A DNA stretch of 11,192 nt from Candidatus Jordarchaeum madagascarense. GTDB taxonomy: Archaea > Asgardarchaeota > Jordiarchaeia > Jordiarchaeales > Jordiarchaeaceae. The stretch's first letter is position 1; the number at the start of each line of letters is the position of its first letter. A model generated the notes under the pieces. That model ran no database searches. It was not told the origin of the DNA and was given only the letters and a program-made list of their open reading frames with translations. Positions 1 through 7,388 of the stretch are shown here, in pieces. The DNA lies in the NCBI GenBank assembly GCA_019056875.1, contig DXJA01000049.1:1-11192 (forward strand). Reading direction: 5' to 3'. The position numbers and the translations under genes are program-made.

Positions 1-60
1 AAAAAAACAAAACAAAAGAAACAAAAGACCGAAAACAAGCAAAAAGTTTTTATTTGAAGA
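1..60 (-). terminator. T-tract terminator-like region (minus strand)
   Basis: The plus strand is almost pure A/C with many A-runs, so the minus strand reads as a series of T-tracts of 3 to 7 bases. Archaeal transcription often ends at such T-rich stretches without a strong hairpin. No minus-strand gene is visible immediately upstream (the first 500 bases hold no convincing CDS), so either a minus-strand noncoding transcript ends here or this is simply low-complexity DNA. The call rests on composition only. Confidence 0.25.
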
Positions 61-170
61 ATACAAAAATATATTGGGGAAGTTGAACCTCACGCTACAC
101 AATCCACACTAAGCTCACTAATCGCTTTCCCCCCTCACTTGCATTGTCGAGAGCGGCGTAGCCCGCGTCG

Positions 171-258
171 TTCGCAAAATTGTTGGTCTTCTTTTTTTTG
201 TGAAGGTGTGGGCTGGAATGGCGCGAGGGCTTCCCTAAAGCCTCTTTTTCTCTATTCT
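171..258 (+). repeat. T-rich hairpin repeat, copy 1
   Basis: This 88-base noncoding element begins TTCGCAAAATTGTT, continues through an eight-T run (192-199) and a GAAGGTGTGGGC segment, and ends in a GC-rich hairpin (arms GGCTT and AAGCC around a short loop) followed by TTTTT and CTATTCT. A second version lies at 2088-2169 with the same order of parts, and a shorter one at 2457-2493. The two long copies bracket the SDR gene. Indels between copies are not multiples of three and stop codons differ, which argues against a coding role. It could be a dispersed intergenic repeat, a terminator family or a small structured RNA. Upstream of it, 61-170 holds nothing else that I recognise. Confidence 0.6.
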
Positions 259-453
259 AATGGGGGAACTGGACTCTATTCATTATATGTTAAGAGTTTG
301 TTTCTGGATAATGGTTATTTTGGCGCTTTTTTTAATTTCTATTTGGGGATTTAAATATTCGGTGACTTTAATACTAAGGGTTAGTTCTGGATTTTAGAGA
401 ATCTAGAAAAATTTTTGGTGCGGTAAAAGAAGGATGTGAAATCGGAATTGAAA
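259..453. other. Noncoding spacer upstream of the SDR gene
   Basis: This is AT-rich DNA between the hairpin repeat and the SDR promoter. It contains a T7 run near 328-335 preceded by GGCGC, which could act as a plus-strand terminator. No open frame with a ribosome-binding site or a plausible protein composition was found. Nothing else is recognised. Confidence 0.4.
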
Positions 454-463
454 TTTTATATTT
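454..463 (+). promoter_or_regulatory. TATA-box candidate of the SDR gene
   Basis: TTTTATATTT fits an archaeal TATA box. Transcription would start roughly 25 bases downstream, near 488, leaving a leader of about 40 bases before the ATG at 531, which carries its own GGAG ribosome-binding site (520-523). The match is by eye only; the surroundings are AT-rich, so alternative boxes exist. Confidence 0.4.
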
Positions 464-530
464 AATGGTATTGGTAAATTAAATAGATTTTTATGATTTG
501 TATGTAACTGAAAAGAATTGGAGATGTAGT

Positions 531-2039
531 ATGGCAAGGAAAACAGTATTTTTAACGGGTGCATCGGGTTCCATGGGTGGTGCTGCGTTTAAAGAATTAC
601 GCAGGAGAAGAGATAGGTATGATACAGTGATTCTGGTTAGGCCCTCTGCAAAAAACAAAAAATTGTTCAGAAAGTATGAGGGTCGTAAAAGATTACCAGT
701 CGGGCAAAGGGGGGTTGTTGAGCTTGACGGTTTGAAGATTGTGTGGGGGGATTTGACTAATTATGAAGATGTGTTGACGGCTGTTACTGGTGCGGATTAT
801 GTGCTTCATCCAGCGGCCTTTATTGCTCCGGAAGCGGATCATAATCCTCCATTGGCTGAAAGGATTAATGTGGGAGCTGCTAAGAATATTGTGGCCGCCA
901 TTAAAGCACAGCCGAATAGTGGTGATGATGTTCGCCTTGTGAATATTGGTTCGGTGGCGGAGTATGGTGATAGGCTTCCGCCGATTCACATGGTTAGGGC
1001 GGGGGATCCTCTCAAACCCAGTGTTTTTGACTTTTATGCAACGACGAAAATTCGCGCTGAGAGGATAGTTATCGAGTCGGGCTTGAAATATTGGGCTTCA
1101 ATTCGGCAAACTTATATTGCAATTCCCGACGCCATGTCGCTTATGGATCCAATTTTGTATCACCAGCCACTTAACACCCATATCGAATTCGTGACTGCTG
1201 ATGATGCGGGATATGGATTAGTTCAATGTTTAGAAGTTCCGGATGATTTTTGGGGGAGAATATATAATATGGGCGGAGGACCAGCGTGCAGGTTTATGTT
1301 CGTCGATTATATTGGGGACATGATGAAGCTATTGGGAATGGGGGATTATCGTAAAATAATGAAAAGAAATTGGTTCGCTTTGAGAAACTTTCATTGTAAC
1401 TGGTTTGCGGATAGCTCTGTGCTTAATGAGTATTTGGGGCATTGGCGGCAGTCACTTGAAGACCATTATCAACAGGTAAAGGATGCAGCACCTTGGTATA
1501 TTAAACTTGGAAAATTGGTTCCCAAATATTTTATTAAAAAATTCTTCACTGAAAAGATGACTTTGGGAAAAGATGGAACAATGTATTGGGTAAAAAACAA
1601 CAATGAGGGAAGAATCGCCGCGTTTTACGGATCTATGAAAAAATTTGAGGCCATACCGGATTGGGACATTGATATGCCAGAAGCTGGCGGGGATTATACT
1701 CTTTTAGACCATGGCTATGATGATAAAAAACCGAATGAAAAAATAGATTTGGAAGAGGTGCAGAGTGCAGCTAAATTTAGGGGCGGAGAATGCCTTTCAC
1801 ATAATTTCATTGACATGAGAACAAAACTTAAGTGGAAATGCGCATTCGGTCATGAATTTGAGGCTACCCCTATACTGGTTTTAAGAGCCGGGCACTGGTG
1901 CCCCGAGTGTTTACCCCCACCATGGGATTATGATAAAATCGCCAAGAAAAACCATTTCTTCGCTCAAATTTATTACACCAATCATAATAAGGCTGAAAAC
2001 AATTTTTACGATGAAAAGTGCTACGAAGACATTCTGTAA
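531..2039 (+). CDS. SDR-family NAD-dependent epimerase/dehydratase with C-terminal zinc finger
   Basis: The 502-residue protein starts with an extended-SDR Rossmann fold: the dinucleotide-binding GASGSMG follows TVFLT near residue 10 (G10, G13, G16), and the catalytic pair sits in YATTK (Y169, K173) after the GSVAEYG strand. These motifs predict oxidation/reduction or epimerisation of a nucleotide-sugar-like or other hydroxyl substrate with NAD(P). The SDR core ends around residue 310. A linker of about 100 residues follows, then a treble-clef-like zinc finger (C421, then C437-x3-H441-x15-C457-x2-C460) and a W/Y/F-rich tail. Typical extended SDRs have about 300-350 residues, so the last third is extra. 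The ATG at 531 is preferred over an in-frame TTG at 498 because GGAG lies 7 bases upstream and the Rossmann strand begins right after it. The gene stands alone with its own promoter, flanked by two hairpin repeats. Its substrate is unknown. Confidence 0.85.
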   Translation: MARKTVFLTGASGSMGGAAFKELRRRRDRYDTVILVRPSAKNKKLFRKYEGRKRLPVGQRGVVELDGLKIVWGDLTNYEDVLTAVTGADYVLHPAAFIAPEADHNPPLAERINVGAAKNIVAAIKAQPNSGDDVRLVNIGSVAEYGDRLPPIHMVRAGDPLKPSVFDFYATTKIRAERIVIESGLKYWASIRQTYIAIPDAMSLMDPILYHQPLNTHIEFVTADDAGYGLVQCLEVPDDFWGRIYNMGGGPACRFMFVDYIGDMMKLLGMGDYRKIMKRNWFALRNFHCNWFADSSVLNEYLGHWRQSLEDHYQQVKDAAPWYIKLGKLVPKYFIKKFFTEKMTLGKDGTMYWVKNNNEGRIAAFYGSMKKFEAIPDWDIDMPEAGGDYTLLDHGYDDKKPNEKIDLEEVQSAAKFRGGECLSHNFIDMRTKLKWKCAFGHEFEATPILVLRAGHWCPECLPPPWDYDKIAKKNHFFAQIYYTNHNKAENNFYDEKCYEDIL

Positions 2040-2087
2040 ATCATCAAATCATTAATGAATAAATGGAATAAAAAATGCTCCGCACTA

Positions 2088-2169
2088 TTCGCAAAATTGT
2101 TTTTCTTCTTTTTTATTTTGGTGTAGGTGTAAGGACGCAAGGGCTTCTCTGAAGCTTTTTTTCTATTCT
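2088..2169 (+). repeat. T-rich hairpin repeat, copy 2
   Basis: This copy starts with the same TTCGCAAAATTGTT as the one at 171, keeps the TCTTCTTTTTT run and the GGTGTAGG segment, and ends in GGCTTC-TCT-GAAGC followed by a T7 run and CTATTCT. The hairpin arms differ from copy 1 but still pair, which suggests that the structure matters. It begins about 50 bases after the SDR stop codon and could serve as that gene's transcription terminator on the plus strand. Confidence 0.6.
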
Positions 2170-2456
2170 TTACCTTAATTTCCAGCTTGTTAAATTCTTG
2201 GGAATGAACCCTTTTTCGAAAATTTGTCCACTTTGATTTTTGTTTGGAGGATTTACCAGTATATTTTTTGTATTTATGGTTTCATGTGTGAATTTGATTA
2301 GAAGTGTTTATATTTCCTTTTTTTAAGGAAGTAGGTTTTCGAATTAGAGGCCAGAACAGGTTTTAGCTTTAATACTCAAATGGTTGTTAATCTTTCGGCC
2401 TCTTAGTGCTGGGTTTATAAAAATAGGGTTGAGTTTGGACATATTGTTGGGGAGTG
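2170..2456. other. Intergenic spacer with small inverted repeats
   Basis: This AT/T-rich spacer holds no convincing gene. It contains a perfect 6-bp hairpin, TTCCTT/AAGGAA (2314-2330), a 7-bp inverted pair, AGAGGCC (2346-2352) and GGCCTCT (2397-2403), and a TATA-like TTTATAAAAA at 2414-2423 on the plus strand. The last of these could drive a very short transcript ending at the T8 run at 2486-2493. Confidence 0.4.
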
Positions 2457-2493
2457 GCCCGCGTTTTTCGCGGTTTGGTGTTGGCTTTTTTTT
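2457..2493 (+). repeat. Degenerate third repeat copy / hairpin plus T8 terminator
   Basis: A perfect 5-bp stem, CCGCG/CGCGG with a TTTTT loop (2459-2473), is followed by a T8 run (2486-2493) on the plus strand. The series GCCCGCGT...TTCGC...TTGG...TTTTTTTT resembles bases 161-199 just before and within copy 1, so this looks like a truncated relative. It sits 18 bases past the psmB stop codon; on the minus strand the hairpin is not followed by T's, so any intrinsic-type termination would act on plus-strand transcripts. Confidence 0.45.
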
Positions 2494-2510
2494 GGTTATT
2501 TAGGTTTTTG

Positions 2511-3128
2511 TTATTCTTCGATTATTAATTCTTCGCTTCCAGCTTTTGTTATTTTGTGTACTTGGATTCTGCCTCCTGAGGCTGTGTCTCTGGCTTTGGC
2601 TGCTTTCACCGCTCTTACAGCTAGTTCTTTTGCTTCTTCTACGGTCATTCCGTCTTTGTATTCGTCTTCTAGTACTCCATAGGCGATGACGGAGCCTGAT
2701 CCGGTGGCGCCAAATTTTGGTTCTTCAAGTAGGCTTCCTAGCGGGTCCAGCGTGTAAATGTGTGGTCCGCTATCGTCGACCCCGCCTAGTACTAGCATGC
2801 TGATATAGGATCGACTCTGGTATAGGAGTACAGATGTAAGTTGCGCCGCTGATTTTACAGCCACCTCCCTTCCGATCTCGTATTTCCTGAGGGACAAATT
2901 TGCAGCCATAATTTTCGCTACATTCTGGCAATCCGCTACTCCGCCTGAGATGGTTATGGATATTTTGGGGGATATTTTGTATATTTTGGGTGCGTTTATG
3001 TTTGCTACTAGGTTTCCCATGGTTGCTTGGGATTCTGTTGCCAGTACCACTCCGTCCTTGCAAACGATTCCGAGGGTTGTGGTGCCGGACATATAAATAT
3101 TGTCGGTAATTTCTTTTTCTCTGTTCAT
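2511..3128 (-). CDS. psmB: Proteasome beta subunit (20S core, N-terminal nucleophile)
   Basis: The 205-residue product is the catalytic beta subunit of the archaeal 20S proteasome, the cytosolic self-compartmentalised protease fed by PAN or Cdc48-type ATPases. A 15-residue propeptide ends in SG before TTTLG; self-cleavage between G15 and T16 would expose the catalytic threonine. In mature numbering the active-site set is complete: Thr1 (T16), acidic residue 17 (E32, as in Thermoplasma), Lys33 (K48), Ser129 (S144, in ATGSGS) and Asp166 (D181, in ARDTASGG). Position 19, arginine in the Thermoplasma enzyme, is glutamine here. The ATG start has AGGAG about 9 bases upstream. The gene is transcribed in the same direction as deoA but lies about 320 bases downstream of it, with room for its own promoter. 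No alpha-subunit gene is in the window. Confidence 0.96.
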   Translation of the reverse strand: MNREKEITDNIYMSGTTTLGIVCKDGVVLATESQATMGNLVANINAPKIYKISPKISITISGGVADCQNVAKIMAANLSLRKYEIGREVAVKSAAQLTSVLLYQSRSYISMLVLGGVDDSGPHIYTLDPLGSLLEEPKFGATGSGSVIAYGVLEDEYKDGMTVEEAKELAVRAVKAAKARDTASGGRIQVHKITKAGSEELIIEE

Positions 3129-3341
3129 ATAACCCTACTCCTAATTTCTTGGTTGGATAATATTATTGTTTTTTTGCTTTTATTGACTTGGTAAGTGGGG
3201 TATTAATACTTTTTTGTGTTGAACTGCGGTTTTGACGGGTCTGGTTGGGTTCTGAGCGAAATCGGGAGGCAGATTGGCTTGATATTACCCTGTTATCTCC
3301 TTGTTCTTTTCTTAAAGTTTTGTTTTTTTTTTGCTGTTTTT
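3129..3341 (-). promoter_or_regulatory. psmB upstream/promoter region
   Basis: This noncoding stretch upstream of psmB is T-rich on the plus strand. Two TATA-like candidates read toward psmB: the perfect 10-bp palindrome GTATTAATAC (3200-3209), which would give a leader of roughly 45 bases, and a TAATATTAT stretch nearer the gene (about 3150-3160), which is probably too close. The ribosome-binding site AGGAG lies within 3137-3142. No RNA gene was recognised. Confidence 0.4.
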
Positions 3342-3440
3342 TTAATCAAGTAGCTCATTTATTTTCGCTAATAGCTCGGTTCTCGATACTACTTTGAACC
3401 TGTTCACGTAGTTTCGTAACTCTTCCCAAACCTGTTTCAC
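3342..3440 (-). CDS. Possible small helical protein behind deoA
   Basis: From a GTG at 3440 a 32-residue peptide reads VKQVWEELRNYVNRFKV, then VSRTELLAKINELLD and a TAA stop. It looks protein-like: charged and hydrophobic residues alternate in two amphipathic helices, and the codons are sensible. The frame stays open upstream to a TGA at 3483-3485, adding ITQTGWEDKLKDK, which overlaps the last codons of deoA in the -1 frame relative to it. That upstream part contains no ATG, GTG or TTG start. The ribosome-binding site before the GTG is weak (AAGG, about 5 bases away). It could be a translationally coupled micro-protein, a remnant of a larger gene, or the true tail of DeoA if a frameshift exists. 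I do not recognise the family. Confidence 0.4.
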   Translation of the reverse strand: MKQVWEELRNYVNRFKVVSRTELLAKINELLD

Positions 3441-3448
3441 TTTATCCT

Positions 3449-4972
3449 TTAACTTATCTTCCCACCCCGTTTGGGTAATCTTTCAAGAAGCATGCCCTCA
3501 ACAATAATGGGTAAGGTTTTCGTTGCCAATGCTGTTGCTTCGCGAAGTTTACTCTCTTTTTCGGCATATATTTTTAGCAATTTATCTCCTCGGGAAACCT
3601 TGTAACCGATCTTGTGGTTTAAGATTACTCCCGCCCCTTTATCTCGAGGAGCACCCGCCGTTTGGGCGATCTTGGTTATGCTCTTGTTGTCTACTTGGGT
3701 TACGTATCCGTCAGCGATTGCTTCAATGCTAGCTACGTGCTCACCGATAGGGATATCTTCCGGTTTAACATGCGGATTACCGCCCTGTGCTTCTATTATT
3801 TCCCGCATCTTTTCCAATGCTTTTCCACTTCTCAAGACCTCCTTGGCGTAGTCTTGACCTTTACTCTCCGCTGCAACGCCTCCCAATTCCAGAAGAAAAC
3901 CGGCTAACGATGTGGATTTCTCAATCAAGCTGGTTGGTCCTCCTCCCATTAGCGCTTCTAGTGCTTCCTTCGCTTCGAGCGCGGGACCTACGGCGTGGCC
4001 AACTGGTTGGCCACCATAGGTGATCCCACAATAAGATGTTATTTTCAATCTTTTACTTATATCTACAAACAATTTTGCAAATCTCTCAGCGTCATCCCTG
4101 CTTTCCATTTTAGTTCCCTCCCCCACTGGAATATCTAAAACCATGTTATCAACCCCCACCGAACACTTCTTAGCAATAATGCTAGCAATCATCTGAGAAA
4201 CAGGATCTAAACAAAGAGGATGTTCAACTTGGATAATCAAATCATCTGCAGGTGCCAGATTTAACGCACCACCCCACACTATAACGCCCCTAGTCTTTTT
4301 AACCAATTCCTGAAGCTCATCCGCCTTAAAATTCACCGGAGCCAGAACCTCCATGGTGTCCGCAGTTCCACTAGGACTGGTTATCGCCTTACTACTAGTT
4401 TTAGGAATCAACAATCCGGCTGCCGCAACGATAGGTACAATCAGAAGACTAACCTTATTACCGGGCACGCCTCCTGTACTGTGTTTATCGAATGCGGGTT
4501 CGTCGAAATCGATTTTTTCTCCGGTTTCGACCATGGAGCGGGTTAGATGTTCGATTTCGTCCATGTTCATGCCTACGAATTGTTGTGAGAGTACAAAGGC
4601 GGCTATTTCGAGTTCACTTAGGTTTCCTTCTACTATGTCTTCTATGATGGCATGTATTTCTTTGTAGTTTAGACTTTCTCCTCTAATTTTTTTGTGGATG
4701 TATTCCATGGATGATGGTATGCTCGTGGTGGCTATTTCCATTGTTTCTCCGCTGCTGATGTTGAAGAAATTTTTTAGCTGGGGGGTAACGCCGATTTCCC
4801 CTTGGTTTACATAGGAGTTGGTGATGTTCACTATGGCGGTTAACTCTTTTTTAGATGTTTTCACTTTTATTCTGTCATAGGGCCTAACTCCAAGGTTTAG
4901 GGCGTCGTTTTGATTTAGAAGAACGGCTTTTTTCCCAGTGGTAATGTCTACCAGTTTTACTTTAAATTTCAA
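3449..4972 (-). CDS. deoA: AMP phosphorylase
   Basis: The 507-residue protein matches the archaeal AMP phosphorylase branch of the thymidine/pyrimidine phosphorylase family. It phosphorolyses AMP (also CMP, UMP) to the base and ribose 1,5-bisphosphate, which R15P isomerase and type III RuBisCO then convert to 3-phosphoglycerate; those partner genes are not in the window. The N-terminal ~85 residues form the extra domain typical of archaeal members, followed by the helical alpha domain (ESLNYKEIHAIIEDIVEG) and the phosphate/nucleotide-binding motifs KHSTGGVPGNK (from K163) and SPSGTADT (199-206). Length is normal for the family, about 500. Translation starts at TTG (4972-4970); KFKVKLVDI matches the expected N-terminus and GGGAT lies about 8 bases upstream. 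Third-position base use reverses sharply near 4480, around the KHSTGG motif. The gene is divergent from lig. Confidence 0.95.
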   Translation of the reverse strand: MKFKVKLVDITTGKKAVLLNQNDALNLGVRPYDRIKVKTSKKELTAIVNITNSYVNQGEIGVTPQLKNFFNISSGETMEIATTSIPSSMEYIHKKIRGESLNYKEIHAIIEDIVEGNLSELEIAAFVLSQQFVGMNMDEIEHLTRSMVETGEKIDFDEPAFDKHSTGGVPGNKVSLLIVPIVAAAGLLIPKTSSKAITSPSGTADTMEVLAPVNFKADELQELVKKTRGVIVWGGALNLAPADDLIIQVEHPLCLDPVSQMIASIIAKKCSVGVDNMVLDIPVGEGTKMESRDDAERFAKLFVDISKRLKITSYCGITYGGQPVGHAVGPALEAKEALEALMGGGPTSLIEKSTSLAGFLLELGGVAAESKGQDYAKEVLRSGKALEKMREIIEAQGGNPHVKPEDIPIGEHVASIEAIADGYVTQVDNKSITKIAQTAGAPRDKGAGVILNHKIGYKVSRGDKLLKIYAEKESKLREATALATKTLPIIVEGMLLERLPKRGGKIS

Positions 4973-5244
4973 TCTTTAATCCCTTCATAATAAGCGATAA
5001 CTAGAGGCGTGTCTAGCTGATTAAGTGTTAAAATTGTGATTGAGCATCATATCGTCACTCTTATAACAGTGCTTTTCAAAATTTAAGTATTATTTATGGG
5101 TAGGAGGGTTTTCTTCAAAAGATAGGGGTTACTTAATAAATATAGATTACCATTGGCAGCTAGAGAAAATTATTTTAAATTCGAAAACTCAAAAATTAAC
5201 AATAAAGGTTCATAACCGTTTCTATAATAGAGAGGAGAGGATTT
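4973..5244. promoter_or_regulatory. Divergent promoter region between deoA and lig
   Basis: This AT-rich 272-base region must hold both promoters. Toward deoA, TTATAA (5066-5061, minus strand) would give a leader of about 60 bases. Toward lig, TTAATAAATATA (about 5134-5145) or TTTTAAAT (5173-5180) are TATA candidates, with leaders of about 75 or 40 bases. The lig ribosome-binding site GGAGAGG is at 5234-5240. A short interrupted palindrome, CTAGA-GGCGTG-TCTAG (5001-5016), lies in the probable deoA leader and could be an operator, but is small enough to be chance. Confidence 0.45.
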
Positions 5245-7026
5245 ATGAAGTTCTCAATAATAGCTGATTTTTACGACAAAATCGAAGAGACATCCAAACG
5301 TTTGGAAATGACAGATCTTCTGGTTCAGCTTTTTAAGGAGACTCCTAATGAGCTTGTAGATAAGGTAGTTTATCTCACTACTGGTAGATTGTATCCTCTG
5401 TTTGTTCCTATTGAATTGGGTTTAGCGGAAAAGTTGGCAGTGCGTAGTGTGGCAATAGCTTCCGGCGATAAGGTTGATGAAGTCGAGGAGAAGCTAAAGA
5501 AATTGGGAGATTTGGGGATTGTAACGGAGCAGATTATGAAAAGCAAGAAACAGAGGTCTCTTCAGCAAAAGCCCTTAGAGGTTATGGATGTTTATGAAAC
5601 CTTAGATAAAATAGCAAAGGCTGCAGGTTCTGGATCTGTTGACGCTAAACTTAAACTACTTTCCCGGCTTCTGCTTGATGGAACGCCCAAAGAGGCAAAG
5701 TACATAATACGCATGGTTATTGGTGCTTTACGTCTAGGTATTGCGGAGTACACTATACTTGACGCCCTGGCAGTCGCCTATACCGATGAAAAAGGAAATC
5801 GCCCTATACTGGAGAGAGCCTTCAACATCAGCTCCGACCTCGGACTTGTGGCTAGAACAATTGCCACTGAGGGATTGGAAAAAGTAAAGAACTTCAAGGT
5901 TACCCTCGGAAAGCCTGTTAGAATGATGCTTGCACAGAGGCTTTCCACTCCTGAAGAAATTTTGGAGAAGATGCAGGGTGAATGTGCTGTGGAATACAAA
6001 CTTGATGGAGAGCGGGTGCAGGCACATAAAAACGATGGGGAAGTTAATTTATTCTCACGTCGATTAGAAAACATCACGGAACAATATCCCGACATAGCAG
6101 ATTTGATAAAAGATAACATTAAACCCGGAAAAGTGATTTTAGAGGGAGAAATAGTTGCTTTTGATCCGCAGACCGGGGAACTGTTGCCTTTTCAAACCCT
6201 CATGCGACGCAGGCGAAAATACGGAGTAAAAGAAGCAGTGGAGGAATATCCCGCAAGCCTCAACCTATTCGACCTTCTCCTAGTCGATAAAACCGATTAC
6301 ACCACAAAAACTTATCCCGAAAGAAGGAAAAAACTCGAAGAAATCACCAAGAAAAATGATAGAATAAAGCTTGTCGAAGCCGAAGTGTTAAACAATCCCA
6401 AAGATATCGAAACCTTCTTTGAGAAGGCTATAGAAGACGGATGCGAAGGACTAATGGCAAAATCGACACAACCAGACTCCATCTACGAGGCTGGCAGCAG
6501 AGGATTCAAATGGATAAAATACAAACGAGAATACCAAACCGAAATGATAGACACAATAGACACGGTAATAGTGGGAGCACTCATGGGAAGAGGAAGAAGA
6601 GCCGGAACATACGGAGCAATACTAGTCGCAGTCTATGACCAGAAACAGGACATGTTTCGAACCATATCCAAAGTCGGAACAGGTTTCAGCGACACGGATC
6701 TTGAGAAGATGCCAGAAAGACTCAAAGAATACAAAATAGACCACAAGCATCCCCGAGTAGACTCCAAACTAAAAGCAGACGTATGGTTCACTCCCGGGCA
6801 GATAATAGAGATTATCGGCAGCGAATACACTCTGAGCCAAGTACACACCGCCGCAATGGGAGCCATAAAAAAGGACAGCGGCATCGCAGTAAGATTTCCA
6901 AGATTCACAGGGAAATGGAGAGATGACAAAAGCCCCGAAGAAGCGACAACAGTGGAAGAAATAATAGAAATGTACCAAGAACAAACAAAAACCCAAGCAA
7001 AAGAAAAAAAAGATAAAAGAAAATAA
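5245..7026 (+). CDS. lig: ATP-dependent DNA ligase
   Basis: The 593-residue protein is the archaeal replicative DNA ligase that seals Okazaki-fragment and repair nicks via a ligase-adenylate intermediate. It has the three-domain layout: a helical DNA-binding domain (about 1-215), the adenylation domain (about 220-430) and an OB-fold (about 440-580). Nucleotidyltransferase motifs are intact: I, KLDGER with the adenylated lysine K252; III, FSRRLE; IIIa, LEGEIVAFD; IV, EGLMAK (from E401); V, KWIKYK (422-427). The last ~15 residues are a K/Q/E-rich tail. ATG is preceded by GGAGAGG. Its length is normal for archaeal ligases, and cofactor preference (ATP alone or also ADP/NAD) cannot be read from sequence. 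Third codon positions shift from G/T-rich at the 5' end to A/C-rich at the 3' end. It stands alone, convergent with the DUF167 gene. Confidence 0.96.
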   Translation: MKFSIIADFYDKIEETSKRLEMTDLLVQLFKETPNELVDKVVYLTTGRLYPLFVPIELGLAEKLAVRSVAIASGDKVDEVEEKLKKLGDLGIVTEQIMKSKKQRSLQQKPLEVMDVYETLDKIAKAAGSGSVDAKLKLLSRLLLDGTPKEAKYIIRMVIGALRLGIAEYTILDALAVAYTDEKGNRPILERAFNISSDLGLVARTIATEGLEKVKNFKVTLGKPVRMMLAQRLSTPEEILEKMQGECAVEYKLDGERVQAHKNDGEVNLFSRRLENITEQYPDIADLIKDNIKPGKVILEGEIVAFDPQTGELLPFQTLMRRRRKYGVKEAVEEYPASLNLFDLLLVDKTDYTTKTYPERRKKLEEITKKNDRIKLVEAEVLNNPKDIETFFEKAIEDGCEGLMAKSTQPDSIYEAGSRGFKWIKYKREYQTEMIDTIDTVIVGALMGRGRRAGTYGAILVAVYDQKQDMFRTISKVGTGFSDTDLEKMPERLKEYKIDHKHPRVDSKLKADVWFTPGQIIEIIGSEYTLSQVHTAAMGAIKKDSGIAVRFPRFTGKWRDDKSPEEATTVEEIIEMYQEQTKTQAKEKKDKRK

Positions 7027-7064
7027 CCACCAAAAACCCTATACCCCCCAAAATTTAGGAAAAT

Positions 7065-7388
7065 TCAAACTCCCAACATATCCTTAACAGAATCCACTGA
7101 AACCCCCATTACCTTAATCACCTTATTTCTATCCTTTACCCCTCTAACAATACTAATACTGCTTGAGGAAACACCGAAAAACTTTGCAACAGTCTTCACC
7201 AATTCCCTATTAGCCTTACCTCCCACGGGAGGAGAACGAACCTCCGCAGTCACAAAACCCTCCTCAACTCCCGCAGGAAACCTAAGCCGCGGCGAGCTCG
7301 TCTTCACAAAAACCCGGATCAAGACACCCCCCTCACACTGCTCAAGTATGTCAGAATCTGTCAAATCGTACACACCACCAGTTATCAA
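7065..7388 (-). CDS. DUF167 / UPF0235 (YggU-like) protein
   Basis: The 107-residue protein shows the DUF167 core: a beta strand VLIRVFVKTSSPR, the signature PPVGGKANREL (53-63), a helix VKTVAKFFGV, and SISIVRGVKDRNKVIKV. Proteins of this family are small alpha/beta folds found in all domains; their molecular function is not established. Length matches the family (about 95-110). The chosen start is TTG at 7388-7386. It lacks a clear ribosome-binding site, but a TATA-like TTTAATAAAA on the minus strand lies about 25-30 bases upstream, so the mRNA could be nearly leaderless; GTG six codons later is an alternative. It is convergent with lig (38 bases apart) and divergent from the Roadblock-like gene. 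Confidence 0.85.
   Translation of the reverse strand: MITGGVYDLTDSDILEQCEGGVLIRVFVKTSSPRLRFPAGVEEGFVTAEVRSPPVGGKANRELVKTVAKFFGVSSSSISIVRGVKDRNKVIKVMGVSVDSVKDMLGV

Noticed and set aside
139..354. 71-codon plus-strand open frame rich in R, C, W and F
   Set aside because: It runs through hairpin repeat copy 1; the same frame is broken by stops and non-triplet indels in copy 2, there is no ribosome-binding site, and the composition is not protein-like.
498..530. In-frame TTG start that would add 11 residues to the SDR protein
   Set aside because: The ATG at 531 has a GGAG ribosome-binding site and starts immediately before the first Rossmann strand; the TTG has no such site.
3281..3297. Minus-strand GATAACAGGGTAATAT, matching most of the I-SceI homing-endonuclease target / mitochondrial large-subunit rRNA motif
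   Set aside because: Only part of the 18-bp site matches, the flanks do not resemble rRNA, and no intron or homing endonuclease is present. Probably coincidence.
5012..5164. 8-bp inverted pair TCTAGCTG / CAGCTAGA spanning the deoA-lig divergent region
   Set aside because: One such pair is roughly expected by chance in 270 bases, and there is no extension beyond 8 bp.
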